Positions 12,705 to 25,019 are shown, counted from the first letter of the stretch. The stretch: 64,000 bases of DNA from Jacaranda mimosifolia (GCA_018894105.1 CM032121.1:1303507-1367506), one strand, 5' to 3'. Numbers and translations: made by a program. The notes: generated from the letters alone by a model not told the origin.

Positions 12705-13304
12705 TAGGGCTGTTCAAATTCAATCAAACTCAAAAAAAAAAAAAATGGATGAATCGATCCAAAAAATTGAAAATCGATCAAAATCGAACGTTTTTGGATT
12801 GAATTGGATTTATTTTCTTAAAATCGATTGGATTGAATTGATTTTTGGTTTTAATCTAAAAAATTGATCCAATCCAAACTGAATCGGAATTTATATACTA
12901 ATAATATAAAAAATATATATTTTAATTGTAAAATACACAAATAAATTAAAATAAACTAAACTTAGGATTTTTTCACTTTCAAAAATCAAATATATAGGGA
13001 TAATTATTGTGAACTTATAACTTTATAGTTGTGTGTTCTTACATAATTTAACTTAATTCCACAAGATTAGTGTGATATGATAGCTAAATAAAATTTACAA
13101 ATTAATTGATCAAATTAGTTTAATTATCAATAGTAATTTGTCAAATATTTCAATTAAAAATTTAAATTGAAAAATCGATTTAAAATTGATTGGATTGGAT
13201 CGGATTTACAATAAAAATCCAACCGATCCAATATACATTATATAGTTTGGATAGATTGCCTTTTTGTTCCAAAATCGATCCAAACTGAACTGCGAACACC
13301 CCTA
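12705..13304. mobile_element. hAT-type MITE, 8-bp TSD TTATCCA(A/G)
   Basis: The termini are TAGGGCTGTTCAAATTC on the left and an inverse right end GAACACCCCTA. TTATCCAA (12697-12704) and TTATCCAG (13305-13312) are the 8-bp target duplications typical of hAT elements. The 600-bp interior carries repeated 'ATCGATCCAAAT'-like words and no transposase. Confidence 0.82.
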
Positions 13305-13803
13305 TTATCCAGTCGGGTGGGAAAATGTAAACTGTAAAGTAAGGCACCCACGGGCCACAAGAACTTCGAATCTTCAATCGGGATTGGGTACGTATTTAAG
13401 ACCATCTCTAATCCGGATATATTTTAGGGTTATTTTTCTATCGAAATAATAAAAATAGCATCCTATAAATGTGGTATTTCATATTTTCTTTTTCATTCAA
13501 GATTCTATTTTTTATATTATTTTAATATACATTAATAATTTGACACATTTGATACATGTGCAAAAAATCGTATAATATTTTGTTTTAATCCCAACATTTA
13601 ATTTTCTACTTCACATAATAAATAAACACCAAATATAACATATTATTTTTATTTAAAAAAATGATTATGGATCACATGGGCTTGGTAAATTTGCAAGAAT
13701 GAACCCACTACCCACCCAATTGAATTGCAAGAAAAATCAAACAAGGGGTTGACAACTAACTAATACAAACCCATTTTCTTAATCACCTCAATCTCTCCTT
13801 AAT

Positions 13804-14480
13804 TAGGGCTGTTAATGGATCGGATTTTAATTCAAATTCGATCTGAATTCGGTTCGAATTTTAAAATTTTTATCTGATGAATCAAGTCCAAATATAAATA
13901 TTCAAAATTCGAAATAAGTGGATCGAATATGAAATTAAACAATACGATCCGATAAAGATTCAAATCGAAACTTTAATTTTTTTTATTAGATTAATACTCT
14001 TATATATAATATTAATAAAGATATTAGAATAAAATTTATATATTATATTGACTTAATATTTATATTACTATTTATATTATACCATTGATATTGAGTTTTT
14101 AACCTAAAAAATAAAAGAAATATTGATAAAATGTCAAATAACAATTCATCTATGTATTAATTTAATGTGAAATAGAAATTTAATATTAAAATATTTAATT
14201 TTTGGGCTAATATATAATAAAAAATTATTAATCATTCAAATATGACATATATTTACTTTGTAAATATAATATTTTTATAAAATTCATAAAGGAAAAAAAA
14301 GAAAAAGAATAAATCAAATTGAATTTTTTAATCAAATTTCAAATATCTATCGCATTCAAATATGATACTGACTAATAAAGATCTTATAAAATTTTAAATT
14401 AAATTTGAATATAAATTTTGATAATTAAATTTAAATCTGCATATGACATTCGATCCAAATCGAATTCATTAATAGTCCTA
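13804..14480. mobile_element. hAT-type MITE, perfect 8-bp TSD TCCTTAAT
   Basis: The termini are TAGGGCTGTTAATGG and the inverse of ATTAATAGTCCTA. TCCTTAAT is present intact at 13796-13803 and 14481-14488. Copy 2 has the empty site, a single TCCTTAAT at 36503-36510 with the same flanks. The element is 677 bp and non-coding. Confidence 0.92.
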
Positions 14481-14589
14481 TCCTTAATCATGTTGTCCTA
14501 ATCAATCACATGCACATCATTAACCCAAAATGCCAACATGGGCCAGCGGTTGTCAATGTCGGCTCCGCCATTCCTCCGCCGACGAATCA

Positions 14590-15788
14590 AGTCTCCCACT
14601 GGCTTATTAATAAAAATAATATAGTTTTAAAAATTTTTTACAAAAGTAGTACGATTTTGGAAAAATTAGAAAACTAGTGTTTAGTCCGATCAGTTATTTC
14701 TTTTTTATAAATAAACGAACAAGAGCAGCCACGCCTCTTGCATGGGTATGGTTTTTTTTTTTTTTTTTTTTTTTTTAAGCGCCACGCTTGTATGTCGAAA
14801 AGAAGGATTAATTTCTTGTATGGTAATTTCACTTGTCAAGAAGTCTTGGACTTGGTTTAATTTTTTTTTTTTTTAATTTATATGTTGAATTTATTTTTTT
14901 AAAGAATATTTCATTCGTTAAAATTTTTTAAAGAATGTATCAACTGACGTCAGCATTCATTAAGACTAATATCAGACCTAATATTGTGTGTATATTGTAT
15001 TTATTTAAAAATATTATTTATTTATTTTAGAGTAATAAAGTTATATTATAAAAACTTAATTTAGAATATGTTATTTTATATTTAAAATTTGAATAAATAA
15101 TTTTTTTTCAAAATATTAAAAGTAAGCCTAAATATGTAGTATAAATTTTTAAAATATTTTATAAAATTACTATTTGATAAAATTCAAGTGATTGAGGCGT
15201 ATTTCTATAAATTTACTATACTTTGTGCTTACTTCAATTGATGTAATATATTAACTCGTGAATGAATGCTTGTAAATAACCTTGACCAAAATAGGTATGT
15301 AAAACCTCAGTACATGATTATATATTAATACATTAATAAAAGTTCATCATATCTTGAAATCATTAAGTGATGCTTGTAATTTCAAGATAGGTTAATATTA
15401 TGGCATATGAAACTATCACATAATGTTGTTACGTACTAGGTCTTATTTACCTATTCCAGTAATAAATACGTAAGCCACAATTCACATTACTTCATCAATG
15501 TTTTTTTTTGTCTTTTAGATTTGAACTAAAAATGGGAGATGATCCATTTTTTTTATCGTGGATACACATGGTTATTAAGAGAAATAAACGTTCATTGTCA
15601 ATGTCAATGCAAATGCATTTCGGATGAAAATAATTTATATCATATATCATTTTTATTTAAACATGATTATTAAAGAAAAATTTACACGAACTTAAGGCGT
15701 GGCTGCCTTGCACTACTTTTAGAAAGCCCCCCAAATTTGCACTAATTTTGAATTTTTTTTATAAAATTGTCTTTGTTTTATAAATTAG
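14590..15788. other. Copy-1-specific 1.2-kb insertion
   Basis: The flanks match copy 2 around 36605-36750, but this stretch has no counterpart there. It holds poly-T tracts at 14753-14776 and 14864-14874, and a GC-rich inverted pair: GCAGCCACGCC near 14715 and GGCGTGGCTGCC near 15691. It may be a further transposon or a worn nested insertion. I found no clean termini and no gene. Confidence 0.4.
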
Positions 15789-16065
15789 CCTCTCTCACTT
15801 GTCGTGGTTCCTAGAAATTTCCAACTAGAACATTGTCAAACTCGGAAACCCCCACCAAATCCAAAAGCATGTAAGAAACCAGACAAAACCCTTTTTTTTT
15901 TTTTTTGCCCCTTTTTTTGGGTCATGATATTGTTGCTTCACTGTTAAGAGAAAGCCAGCCCTTCATGGTCGACAAAAATCATTTAATTTGGCGGCGCCCC
16001 CTTTATTTTCTTTTTTATTTTTTTAAAAATTTCAAAATAAATTTCAACTCCAACTTGCCTATGTA

Positions 16066-17200
16066 TTTTCCCATCTTATTCTAGAACAATTTATCATATT
16101 TAATTTGTACCTAAAATTAATATTTAATTAAAATTAATGTACTAAATGACGTAATTAATTATTGTGTTTTTCTTTTTGAAAAAGTAACATAGCCTGGAGA
16201 TGAAGCAGAATACCAGTACCAAATCAAATGCATGATTGATGAAATTTAAGGCAAGCTATACTAACAAATCATATATATATATATATATATAATAAAGTAT
16301 AATCCCTTTCGAGCTCGTTTGTTTTGGGTGATGTGATTATAGATAATATATAAACAAATGAATATGTTTTAATTCTATCAAGATAAAATAATTATACAAT
16401 TTCATGTTTGGTTAGTAAGATTAACGAAAAAATAAATTAAAACAAAATATATAATTTTACGATTATAATTTTTTATTATTTATTTTAATATATCTTTTTA
16501 TGTACTAATTAAGGGTAATTTGATTTTTTTGGATTTTATTCAACCTAAAAAAAATTATCAAACCTCTCCCTTCTTGATCCATATTCTAAATTAATATTAG
16601 TCAATGACTTATCATGGCCTTATCTCAATGCAAAGAAAAAGATATGGAATTTATTATGTGGTCTATCCATAATTGTGAATGAGCCTCCTAAATTAGTTCA
16701 ACATGTGTCACTTCATTTTTGTCTGAATCCTTGTTGACTAACGAATCAATTGCCATTATGCTTTCTGCATCTTTTGATGATCAAAAGGTGGTTATGAATT
16801 TTGAAACTAACCTTTTCTTTTAAGATTAAATGTCCATTACAAATTAATTGAACACCTTCTATATATTTCATTTAGCCAAGTTTTTCTAGTGGTTTGATTA
16901 GAGAAATTAAATAAAAATAAAAATATAAAAAATAATTGGATATATATTGTATCAATTATCATAAGATATATACGTTAATTAACACGGCCAAACAGATCTA
17001 AATGCAGAATCAAAATCAAGATAATAAGAAAGGAGAATTATTAATATAGATGAAAATACATATAGGAGGTCTAAGTCAGTCACCTTTCTTAACTAAAGAT
17101 ACAGCCACCCCCGATAGCTGGGTACACAGATATACATATATATATATATGTGTGTGTGTGTATAGCAATATGGGAGGTAGATAGGGTTGATTCTAGCTAG
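16066..17200. other. Unique AT-rich spacer
   Basis: Unique DNA beyond the end of copy 1, with an (AT)n run at about 16271-16292. No gene recognised. Confidence 0.5.
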
Positions 17201-17467
17201 CTACTTCCCCCAGAGGCGAAGCCCGGCGCCTTGTTTAGAGTGACGTTGGCTTGTGGCGGCGGCGACAGTTTCACGTCCATTGTTGGCAAAGAGATGCTCT
17301 GCAGCGGCGGCGTGGTTTTGAGAAGTGGAAGTAGTAGTATCATGATGAGTGGTAGAATAGGCAAAAAGTGAATCGGTGTGGGGTTTGGTGTTGGCCGTGG
17401 CATAGGAGGTTAAGGATTGGTTTTTGCCATAACCCAGTTTTCCGGCAACAGATTCCCGAGAACCCAT
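17201..17467 (-). CDS. Possible small unrecognised protein, 88 aa
   Basis: An ATG at 17465-17467 opens a frame starting MGSRESVAGKLGYGK and ending in a stop at 17201. It is rich in Ser, Thr, Ala, His and Gln, with no signal peptide, membrane segment or domain I recognise. In its favour are GC content above the surroundings, pyrimidine-ending codons, and a plausible AT/CT-rich leader. Against it, an overlapping 68-codon frame (17197-17403) with a hydrophobic Pro/Leu-rich start also stays open, and a minisatellite sits directly upstream where a promoter would be. It could be a single-exon gene or the last exon of a longer one. I assign no function. Confidence 0.35.
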   Translation of the reverse strand: MGSRESVAGKLGYGKNQSLTSYATANTKPHTDSLFAYSTTHHDTTTSTSQNHAAAAEHLFANNGRETVAAATSQRHSKQGAGLRLWGK

Positions 17468-17540
17468 GAGATTGTGATGAAAATAAAATGCTAGGGGAAA
17501 CGATGTAGAGACGTGTGGTGTGTTGTGGAATGGTGTGCTA

Positions 17541-17958
17541 TTACATGCATTACTTGGACAGTTTATGACACATATATACAAGTTTATGTGTGTGTTCCAA
17601 ACTTGTATATGTGTGTGTGCATGACATCATGTGTGTGTTCCGAACTTGTATATGTGTGTGTGCATGACATCATGTGTGTGTTCCGAACTTGTATATGTGT
17701 GTGTGCATGACATCATGTGTGTGTTCCGAACTTGTATATGTGTGTGTGCATGACATCATGTGTGTGTTCCGAACTTGTATATGTGTGTGTGCATGACATC
17801 ATGTGTGTGTTCCAAACTTGTATATGTGTGTGTTCCAAACTTGTATATGTGTGTGTGCATGACATCATGTGTGTGTTCCAAATTTGTATATGTGTGTGTG
17901 CATGACATCATGCGCACGCACACACACATACACACAAGTTTACGACCTCATGCACATG

Positions 17959-17996
<38 letters not shown>

Positions 17997-18031
17997 TACA
18001 AGTTTATGACCTCTTCAAGTAATGCATGTGA
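17541..18031. repeat. 43-bp minisatellite between inverted arms
   Basis: About seven full units and one short unit of 43 bp (core AACTTGTATATGTGTGTG, then CATGACATCATG) run from about 17594 to 17915. They pass into a (CA)n tract ending at 17994. The block is flanked by TTACATGCATTACTTG (17541-17556) and its inverse CAAGTAATGCATGTGA (18016-18031). Because 43 is not a multiple of 3, the array cycles through all frames and mimics Cys/Val-rich coding; those frames are artefacts. Confidence 0.85.
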
Positions 18032-18059
18032 TATCTACTTTATTGTTTCAGGATTAATT

Positions 18060-18283
18060 TAATTTTAATTCATTACACGAGCTGATTTTGAATTTTGATG
18101 CCAGTCAAACTTTTCTGCTTTCACGAAATCTGGGGAGAGCTCCAATTCATTAATTACACATATAAATTGGCATTCTAATATTTATTTTGTCATCAATATA
18201 AATGTCGCAAAATATCTATATCTAATTATATCTATACCAACTATGAATGAGTATAATAATTTCTTCTTTTTTCTATATCTACA

Positions 18284-18319
<36 letters not shown>

Positions 18320-20080
18320 TATATATATATACTACATATAAAGTATGAATGAATATAGTGGTTTCTTTCTTTTTATGTGAGGATAAAAATATCCCTCTCT
18401 AATAAAATTATCACATTTAATACATATGGTTTGATGGTAATTACAACTAATTTAAAATTACTTTTAATTAAATTCATAGAAAAATAATAAATATAATTAA
18501 TTGAATCAAGTCTTTCAACTTAAATAACGTATATACATCAAATCTATATACATTTTATTTAGACTCATAGAAAATGATAACTATAATTAATTAATTAATC
18601 AAATCTTTCATCTTAAATAATAATCTATATACATCATATGCATAACATTGTATTTATTATATCTTTTACAAATTACATATATTTTTAATTAGATTTATAG
18701 AAAATAATAATTACATTAAAATTAATTAAATGTACGTAATTACATATATTGAAAATATTACATTTAATACACATAGTTCAATGATAATTATAATCAAATT
18801 AAAATTATTTTTAATTAGACTCATAAAAAATAATAACTATAATTAATTAAATTAAGTCTTTCCACTTACCAATTTATATATCAATTGTATACACATTGTA
18901 TTTATTATATTTATTCCAAATTAAGTGTATTTTTAGTTAGACATATAGAAAATAATAATTATACTAGAATTAATTAAATTAAAATTTCCTACTTAGCAAA
19001 TGTAATTACATTAATTGAAATTTATGTTTCCCACCGACATATTTAATTGGACTTATACAAAATAAAAATTAAATTAAAATTAAGCAATTAAATTATACCC
19101 CCATCTAATGAGACTATTACTATCACATTCAATATATATGGTTGTATGGTAAACTATGATTAAATTAAATTTGTTCTAGTTGGACTGAATAACTAAATTG
19201 AAATTAATAAAGAAAAAATTAATTGATGAGCTAAAAATAATACTTCATAAGTATGTCTGTATAGATATTCCTTATTTGCTCTCCCTCAAAAATAAAAAAA
19301 GAATTATTTTTATATATCATATCAAAATATTTGTTCAATTCAAATGTAGTAGTAAATTTAATATGACAATGAAAAAGAATAGATTGAGTCTTACAATCAC
19401 ATATTTAATTAATGAAGAAAAAGAATGATATTTCATAAATGCATTCATACAAGTATGGATTCTTACTTAATAATACAAGGAAAAATATTTATTATATATA
19501 AAAATAGGTGCCAAATTCATATGTAATATTATATTTACTATGATAATAAAAAAGAATAAACTAAGTTTATTGAATGTTTTTATCTTTTCATTTATTATGT
19601 ATTTATATATATTTCTGAAATATATTTTGGTTATTTCTTACATATAATGATGTGCACATTTTATTTTCTTGAAAATTAAAAGCAAAAGATGCTTTCATAA
19701 TGTATCACAAATCCAAGAAAATTTCTTAAACTTACTTATTTAAGTTAACAGGCAAAAAGCGGGTCAAAAGATAAAAGAATATATAGTTAGCAATACTATT
19801 AGAAGCAGTGAAAAAGTGTAAACTAAAATTTTATTTCTTTAAATAGTCTTTCTAAATAAATTATTTTCAATTAAAATAATAATTTGACATTACTAACTTT
19901 CAATAATTATTTTTAGAAGGCAATAGGATAGAAATATATATATATATAATTTATTTTTATCAAACAACCTTTTGAAGGATCAAACTAATTCTTTATTTGA
20001 AGCGTAATAGAGGATGAGGAAGACCTTGTCAAGACTAAGTTTTGCATGACTTAACTACTCATATGATAAACATTGTTAAA
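18060..20080. other. Gene-free AT-rich DNA
   Basis: Holds (CT)n/(AT)n at about 18283-18332. Several spaced, mutually similar blocks around 18420-19140 share words such as TAGAAAATAATAATTA and TAATACATATGGTT, so they look like decayed tandem copies of one unit. No gene seen. Confidence 0.5.
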
Positions 20081-20087
20081 GTAAGTG

Positions 20088-20785
20088 TACGTTTTATTTT
20101 TGGTTATATAAGTTAGGCCCATTTGGGTTTTGGTCCCCCCCCCCCCTTATATATATATTTATATATATATATCAATTTCGTACATTGCATTTAATAAGTA
20201 TCCTTTTTTCGATCGTTAAATTGACATTTTTTTTTTGTCTCATAAGTAATGCCTGTTTGAATTTTGATCCCAACAAAGTGAAGAACTATTAACCAAGAAA
20301 ATACCAACATATATTCTAACATACTTTGCCTTTTTTAAAGTTTTAACAACTTTCTTTCTATTGCTTCCAACATCTTAAATAACCACGTATCACCTGTCTT
20401 GCTCCTTCACATAGTATAAGGTCTTCTAAGCAAAAAAACCACACTCATTATTAATGGAAGCACAACCATGGAACCTCTTAGTTGAATTTTCATTTGTCCA
20501 TAAAACTTTAATGAAGTTGGTGACCTATAGAAACATGAAATCTACTGGAGCTCATGTTGGGACCAAAATTCAAAATGAACCTAAATTATAAGACCAAAAA
20601 AGCCCAATTTAATGGCCACATGAGTGGTATGTGAGCTGCTCCATTAACTTTTGGACGAGAGCCATCTTTAGTCCTCAAATTTTTAAGAAAAAAGTCATTT
20701 GTTGGATGCAATGTGTGAAACTAATGAAGAATAAGACCAAAATCCAAACTGGCTTAATTTATTAAACCAAAAATGCAATTTACCC
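20088..20785. repeat. Fold-back element with nested inverted repeats
   Basis: Four related blocks of about 50 bp share a 'TTGGTTTATAAATTAGGCCC...TTTTGGTC' theme. The outer pair (about 20095-20145 and 20725-20780) is inverted, and the inner pair (about 20225-20275 and 20550-20605) is inverted too. This suggests a fold-back or Mutator-like non-autonomous element, perhaps one copy inside another. No target duplication was resolved. Confidence 0.45.
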
Positions 20786-22066
20786 TTGAGTATACATTAA
20801 TGACATAATAAATATAATTCACTTGTTATATAATTAGCTTGAGTTTGATCTTATTTAGTTAAGATTTGAAATTTTGCAAAAAATGTATGTTTGTTGAATT
20901 GATAGTTATGTAACTCAAACAACTAAGTTTAAAAAATATTTATTCGATTTTAATATTAATATTAATATGACATATTGAAATATTTTCTATCAATATATAA
21001 AATAGAATATTGATAAATACATTTCAATAGACAAAATATCACATTAGCCCATATGTCTCCGTCCATACCCTACAGAATATATGCCCCTATGTGCGAAGTA
21101 TATCCACCATTAAATACATAGTATCCAACAATAATTTTTTTTATTTTTTATAATGTTAAATATTAAATAATTAATAAAATAAAATATCTATTTTAAACAA
21201 TGAATTATATTTAAAAATTCAGGTATATATATATATATATATTACACTAATAGCCAACTTAATTCATAATTCAACTTTTATAGATTTGTGGACTAACAAA
21301 CTTTTAAAGAAACAATTTTCATATATATATATATATATATATATTTTAAAAAGTTATAAATAATATAAATTTTAATTTGACACAATGATATTTAAATTTT
21401 TAAAATTGATCAGAATTTAACTTTTCTATTTTTGACTTAACTAAGAAGAGATGAAAATGGGAATAGAATTATTATTAACAAATCGAACACATGAGAAATT
21501 CTTCTTCTTCTTTTTTTTTTTTTTTTCCTTTCTTTCTTTTCTAATTATAGATTAGAAACAAGTGGTTCATTAAAAATATAGGATTAAGTAAGTAACATAA
21601 GTTTTATTTATTTATCTAATTTAGAGAAACTAATTTATAAATCTCTCTAAATCATATTTTTAGTTTTATTTCATAAAATAACAATTGAAATTTATTGTTT
21701 GAAAAATCAAAAAGAACTTTTTAATTAACAAAAAATAAAAATAAAAATTAAATTAGAATTATGGAATAACAACTGACACAAATTTAATTCATTGAGAATG
21801 ATAGAAAATAAATTAAAAACTAAAAGTTTCTTCAACCCAAAATGAAAGAATTCAATAGTTGGCTATTATTAATCACTATATTGTAAAAGATACATATAAA
21901 CCATATGTTTTAAATGTTAAGTTCTTTAAGATATATTTTATTGTAGTCGTTATTCAATTCATAGGTTTTCATTGTTCCATTTTTCAGTAAAGGGTTCCTA
22001 AAATCACAAGAAATCAATAAACTTTTCTTTGGAATAAATTGAGTTGATTTAGTATTGAATATTTTA

Positions 22067-22113
<47 letters not shown>

Positions 22114-23856
22114 TGTGCGCGGGCGCGCATGCACACGCACGCGTGTCTGTGTGTTTAAAACATCATTGTGTATGCTTAATTAGAAAAAATTGTTTATTTC
22201 TCTGTCAGAGAGCTATGAACTTAAAAAAAAAAAATTGAGTCTTTAATTGCACATTATCTTTTACTTCATTTGATGTGAAATTAGATAAAGAGCTTACATA
22301 TACAACTGTGCAGCTATGCTTTTTGAACACAACAAGGCAAGGAATATCAGGATCTTTCAAAATTAATTCCAAATTAGAATATGCATGGTAACATTCAGTT
22401 GTATTTTGTCAAAACAGAAAATGAGATTGAAAATAGAAAATATTAAAAGAATCAAATTTATCAAAAGCAATTATGAGAAAACTTATAAAATTTATGGAGA
22501 TAAATTCATATGTAAATTTTTTCAAAATATTAAATAATTACCTTTTAATGAACAATATTCAACTCCATCTTTTAAAAAATATAAAATTAGACTAATTTAA
22601 TTTATAATTCTCAAAATGCTTGCCACAATTTTGGTCGAAAGAAATAATCATAATATATTAGTGGAACAAAATATTATTGTCCATGCACGTTGATGTTATA
22701 AACATAGAATAGCACATTATTATCAATGTTATTACCTATTGCAATATCCACTTCTTTTCCTGGAAAGTGATATAGGATGACACCTAACATTCAGAAAAAA
22801 GTTGCATCAAAACATCCAAGGATCAATTTAGAAGAATGAATCTATCTAGGTGAATCTTACAAGTGGTACAACAATTGTTAGAAAACAATTAACATATTTA
22901 TATCTAATTTTATTGTTCATTCCATTGTTTATTACTCTTATATTGGGAGGAGATATTTGTTTTCTTTTCACTATTAATATACAAAGTCTAAGTAGTTAAA
23001 AAATAATAATTCGTGAAGTACTTACACAATTAAAACTTTGAAGTTTTAAACTAATGTGAATATGTATTTGTCTACTCCTTATTATCAAAATTTTAATATG
23101 AAAATTTTCATATTTGCAAATTATAATTTATTTATACAGAGATCAAGCTTCCACTATCGATCCTATAGCAATTCCTTTGGGGAAAACATTATGTTGTTGG
23201 TTCTTCAATACAATGACATAAAATTGAAAACTACAAGATTGATTACTATTGCTACAACCTATCAAATTTGAGATTTGAATTACAACAAAGAATTATGCAT
23301 CTCACCATAAAAGGAGAGAGAAGGGGTAGTGAAATTGGAAAAGGAATTGTTCAACATTTTTTATTATGGGTTCAAATAATGTATATATTGGTAAAATATT
23401 ATATTTGGAATAAATATTAAAATGGATGAAAGCAAAAAATGTAATAGATAGTATGTGCGGTGCAAATTCCGTAGAAGAATAAACAAATTATCTTAAATTA
23501 TGTTAGGGGCTTAATCTCTTTTAAAATTTTAATGATAATTTATTTTTTATTTGTCATTGTCGCTTTAATAAGCATTTGAATTAAATATAAATATCATACA
23601 ATTTATAGAATAAATAAATATAAAAAAAAAATTAAAAATCACGTGCATTGCACGTGGACCTTTCTAGTTTAGTTAAAGTGTTCCAACCAATTATCAAGCA
23701 GAATTTTGCGGTCTTGTAAAATTGCCTATGTAGCATGGAATCTCCATCAGAAGAAGACAAGCATTTAATATTCTCCCTTTAATATCATACATATTGATTA
23801 GATAATAGAAAAAAATATTAAAATTGATTAAAATTATCCTAATTCATAGATCTACG
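20786..23856. other. Gene-free AT-rich DNA with microsatellites
   Basis: Contains (AT)n at about 21223-21242 and 21321-21343 and a (TG)n tract with GC-rich alternating sequence at 22082-22155. No gene seen. Confidence 0.5.
22082..22155. repeat. (TG)n and alternating purine-pyrimidine tract
   Basis: A (TG)n run of about 14 units passes into GTGTGCGCGGGCGCGCATGC and further CAC/GTG alternation. Such long alternating purine-pyrimidine DNA can adopt Z form. Frames across it are low complexity. Confidence 0.7.
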
Positions 23857-24581
23857 TGATATGGGATGATCCAAATGCTTGGTCCCAAACCAGTAAGGCC
23901 CAGTGAGAGACGGCGGTCCAACTGAGACTCAGGGCCCATACGTCTCATCGACTTCACTCGATCGGACTCATGGCCCATACGTCTCGTCGACTTCACTCGA
24001 CCGAATCTGCACAGGCTAAATCAGGTTCCCTGAACCTGCGAAAGTTCTTCAACTTCATCTGAGGTCGAGTCCAGTACAGTATTCTGCCACCGCATTTAAT
24101 ACACTAGCAGGCGCCACGCCTCCGCATTAATGGCGCGTGCCGTCCCCCTCACCGTCTCACACAGCAAGTGCCGCTACAATGTACTATCTTGTCCTTGAGA
24201 CCTGGAAGGGCAATTGGCTGGAAATATTCAAATAGGAAAAATGACCAAATATTCCAGGCCCAAGGTTACTGGCCCGGGGGAGAGATCTAAGGGCTTTCCA
24301 GACATTTCCTAGAAAAATAAGGATATAAATACCCTCAACCCTACTTTTCGGAGGTACGCACTCATATACACATAAATGCCCTTACCCCTCTGATCGATTA
24401 TTGAGGTCGAATTTTACTGACTTGATCGTCAGAGGGCCGAAGCCGAGGGCCACTCGGCTAACCTAACGTTTATTGTGACTGCAAGATTCTTTCCCTACAA
24501 AATAGGAACACGATCCATCCGGGTCAAGTTCTACCCTCGTTCTAGCCGAGACCCTAACCCCAGCACAACGAACCCTTATCA
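23857..24581. mobile_element. Solo LTR, 725 bp, TSD CTACG
   Basis: The unit starts TGATATGG and ends CTTATCA, a TG...CA terminus with the inverse pair TGATA/TATCA. The pentamer CTACG occurs on both sides (23852-23856 and 24582-24586). The interior is much richer in GC than its surroundings, as usual for a plant retrotransposon LTR. No primer-binding site, gag-pol or second LTR lies within the window, so it is a solo LTR left by LTR-LTR recombination. The superfamily cannot be told from the LTR alone. Confidence 0.87.
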
Positions 24582-24598
24582 CTACGTAAAAAGATTAT

Positions 24599-24916
24599 GG
24601 GGGTGTTTGGTTATATTTTTTCAAAATAAAATTATTTTGAAAAACATAACCAAATATATTCTCATTTTTCTCTAAGATTTCATTTTTCAATATATAAATA
24701 TACATATATTATATATATACATCATATATATATTTTTATTATTTTAATAATAAAAAAATTATTTATTTTTATTTTTATTTAAAATTTAATAAAAAAATAT
24801 TTTTTCTAAAATATAAACAAATATACCAAAACACAATTTTCATATTTCTCAATAATTTATTATTCCAAAATACATAATAAAATCACATAAAAAAAAAAAA
24901 CATAACTAAACATTCC
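24599..24916. mobile_element. Tourist-like MITE next to the solo LTR
   Basis: The left end GGGGGTGTTTGGTTATATT is the imperfect inverse of the right end AACATAACTAAACATTCC. TAT is found on both sides (24596-24598, 24917-24919). The TIR is that of the elements at 5891 and 32211. It is 318 bp and AT-rich with no protein. Confidence 0.7.
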
Positions 24917-25019
24917 TATGGATTTTTATGCAAATAGATAAATTTATTTAAGAAAAAAGAAAAAAAAAAGTGGGGTTGGGGTTGGGGGCGGGGGGTGTTC
25001 TTCCAAGTTTCCAGCATCT

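Larger units (their letters stand above)
4581..16065. repeat. Segmental duplication, copy 1
   Basis: From AGGTCAGG inside RNR1 exon 3 to about 16065 the sequence is collinear with 25154-37018, through RNR1 exons and introns and about 6.7 kb of downstream spacer. Matching anchors include 10169/31680 (CCAAGTCTACCCAATCAATG), 13661/36357 (GATTATGGATCACATG) and 15965/36920 (GGTCGACAAAAATC). Collinearity is broken by copy-specific insertions listed separately. The spacer end corresponds to sequence just upstream of the ABR1-like gene in copy 2, but no ABR1-like coding sequence follows in copy 1. Confidence 0.9.

Noticed and set aside
12637..13449. Several 60-75-codon frames
   Set aside because: They overlap the ends of the hAT-type MITE at 12705-13304 and lack any gene context.
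17594..17915. Regular repeats resembling a CRISPR array
   Set aside because: Units are head-to-tail without spacers, in a plant nuclear sequence with no cas genes. It is a minisatellite.
17513..18062. Open frames of Cys/Val/Met-rich repeats (MCVPNLYMCVCMTSCV-like)
   Set aside because: They are translations of the 43-bp minisatellite and (CA)n tract. The unit is not a multiple of three, so every frame looks alike; there is no gene structure.
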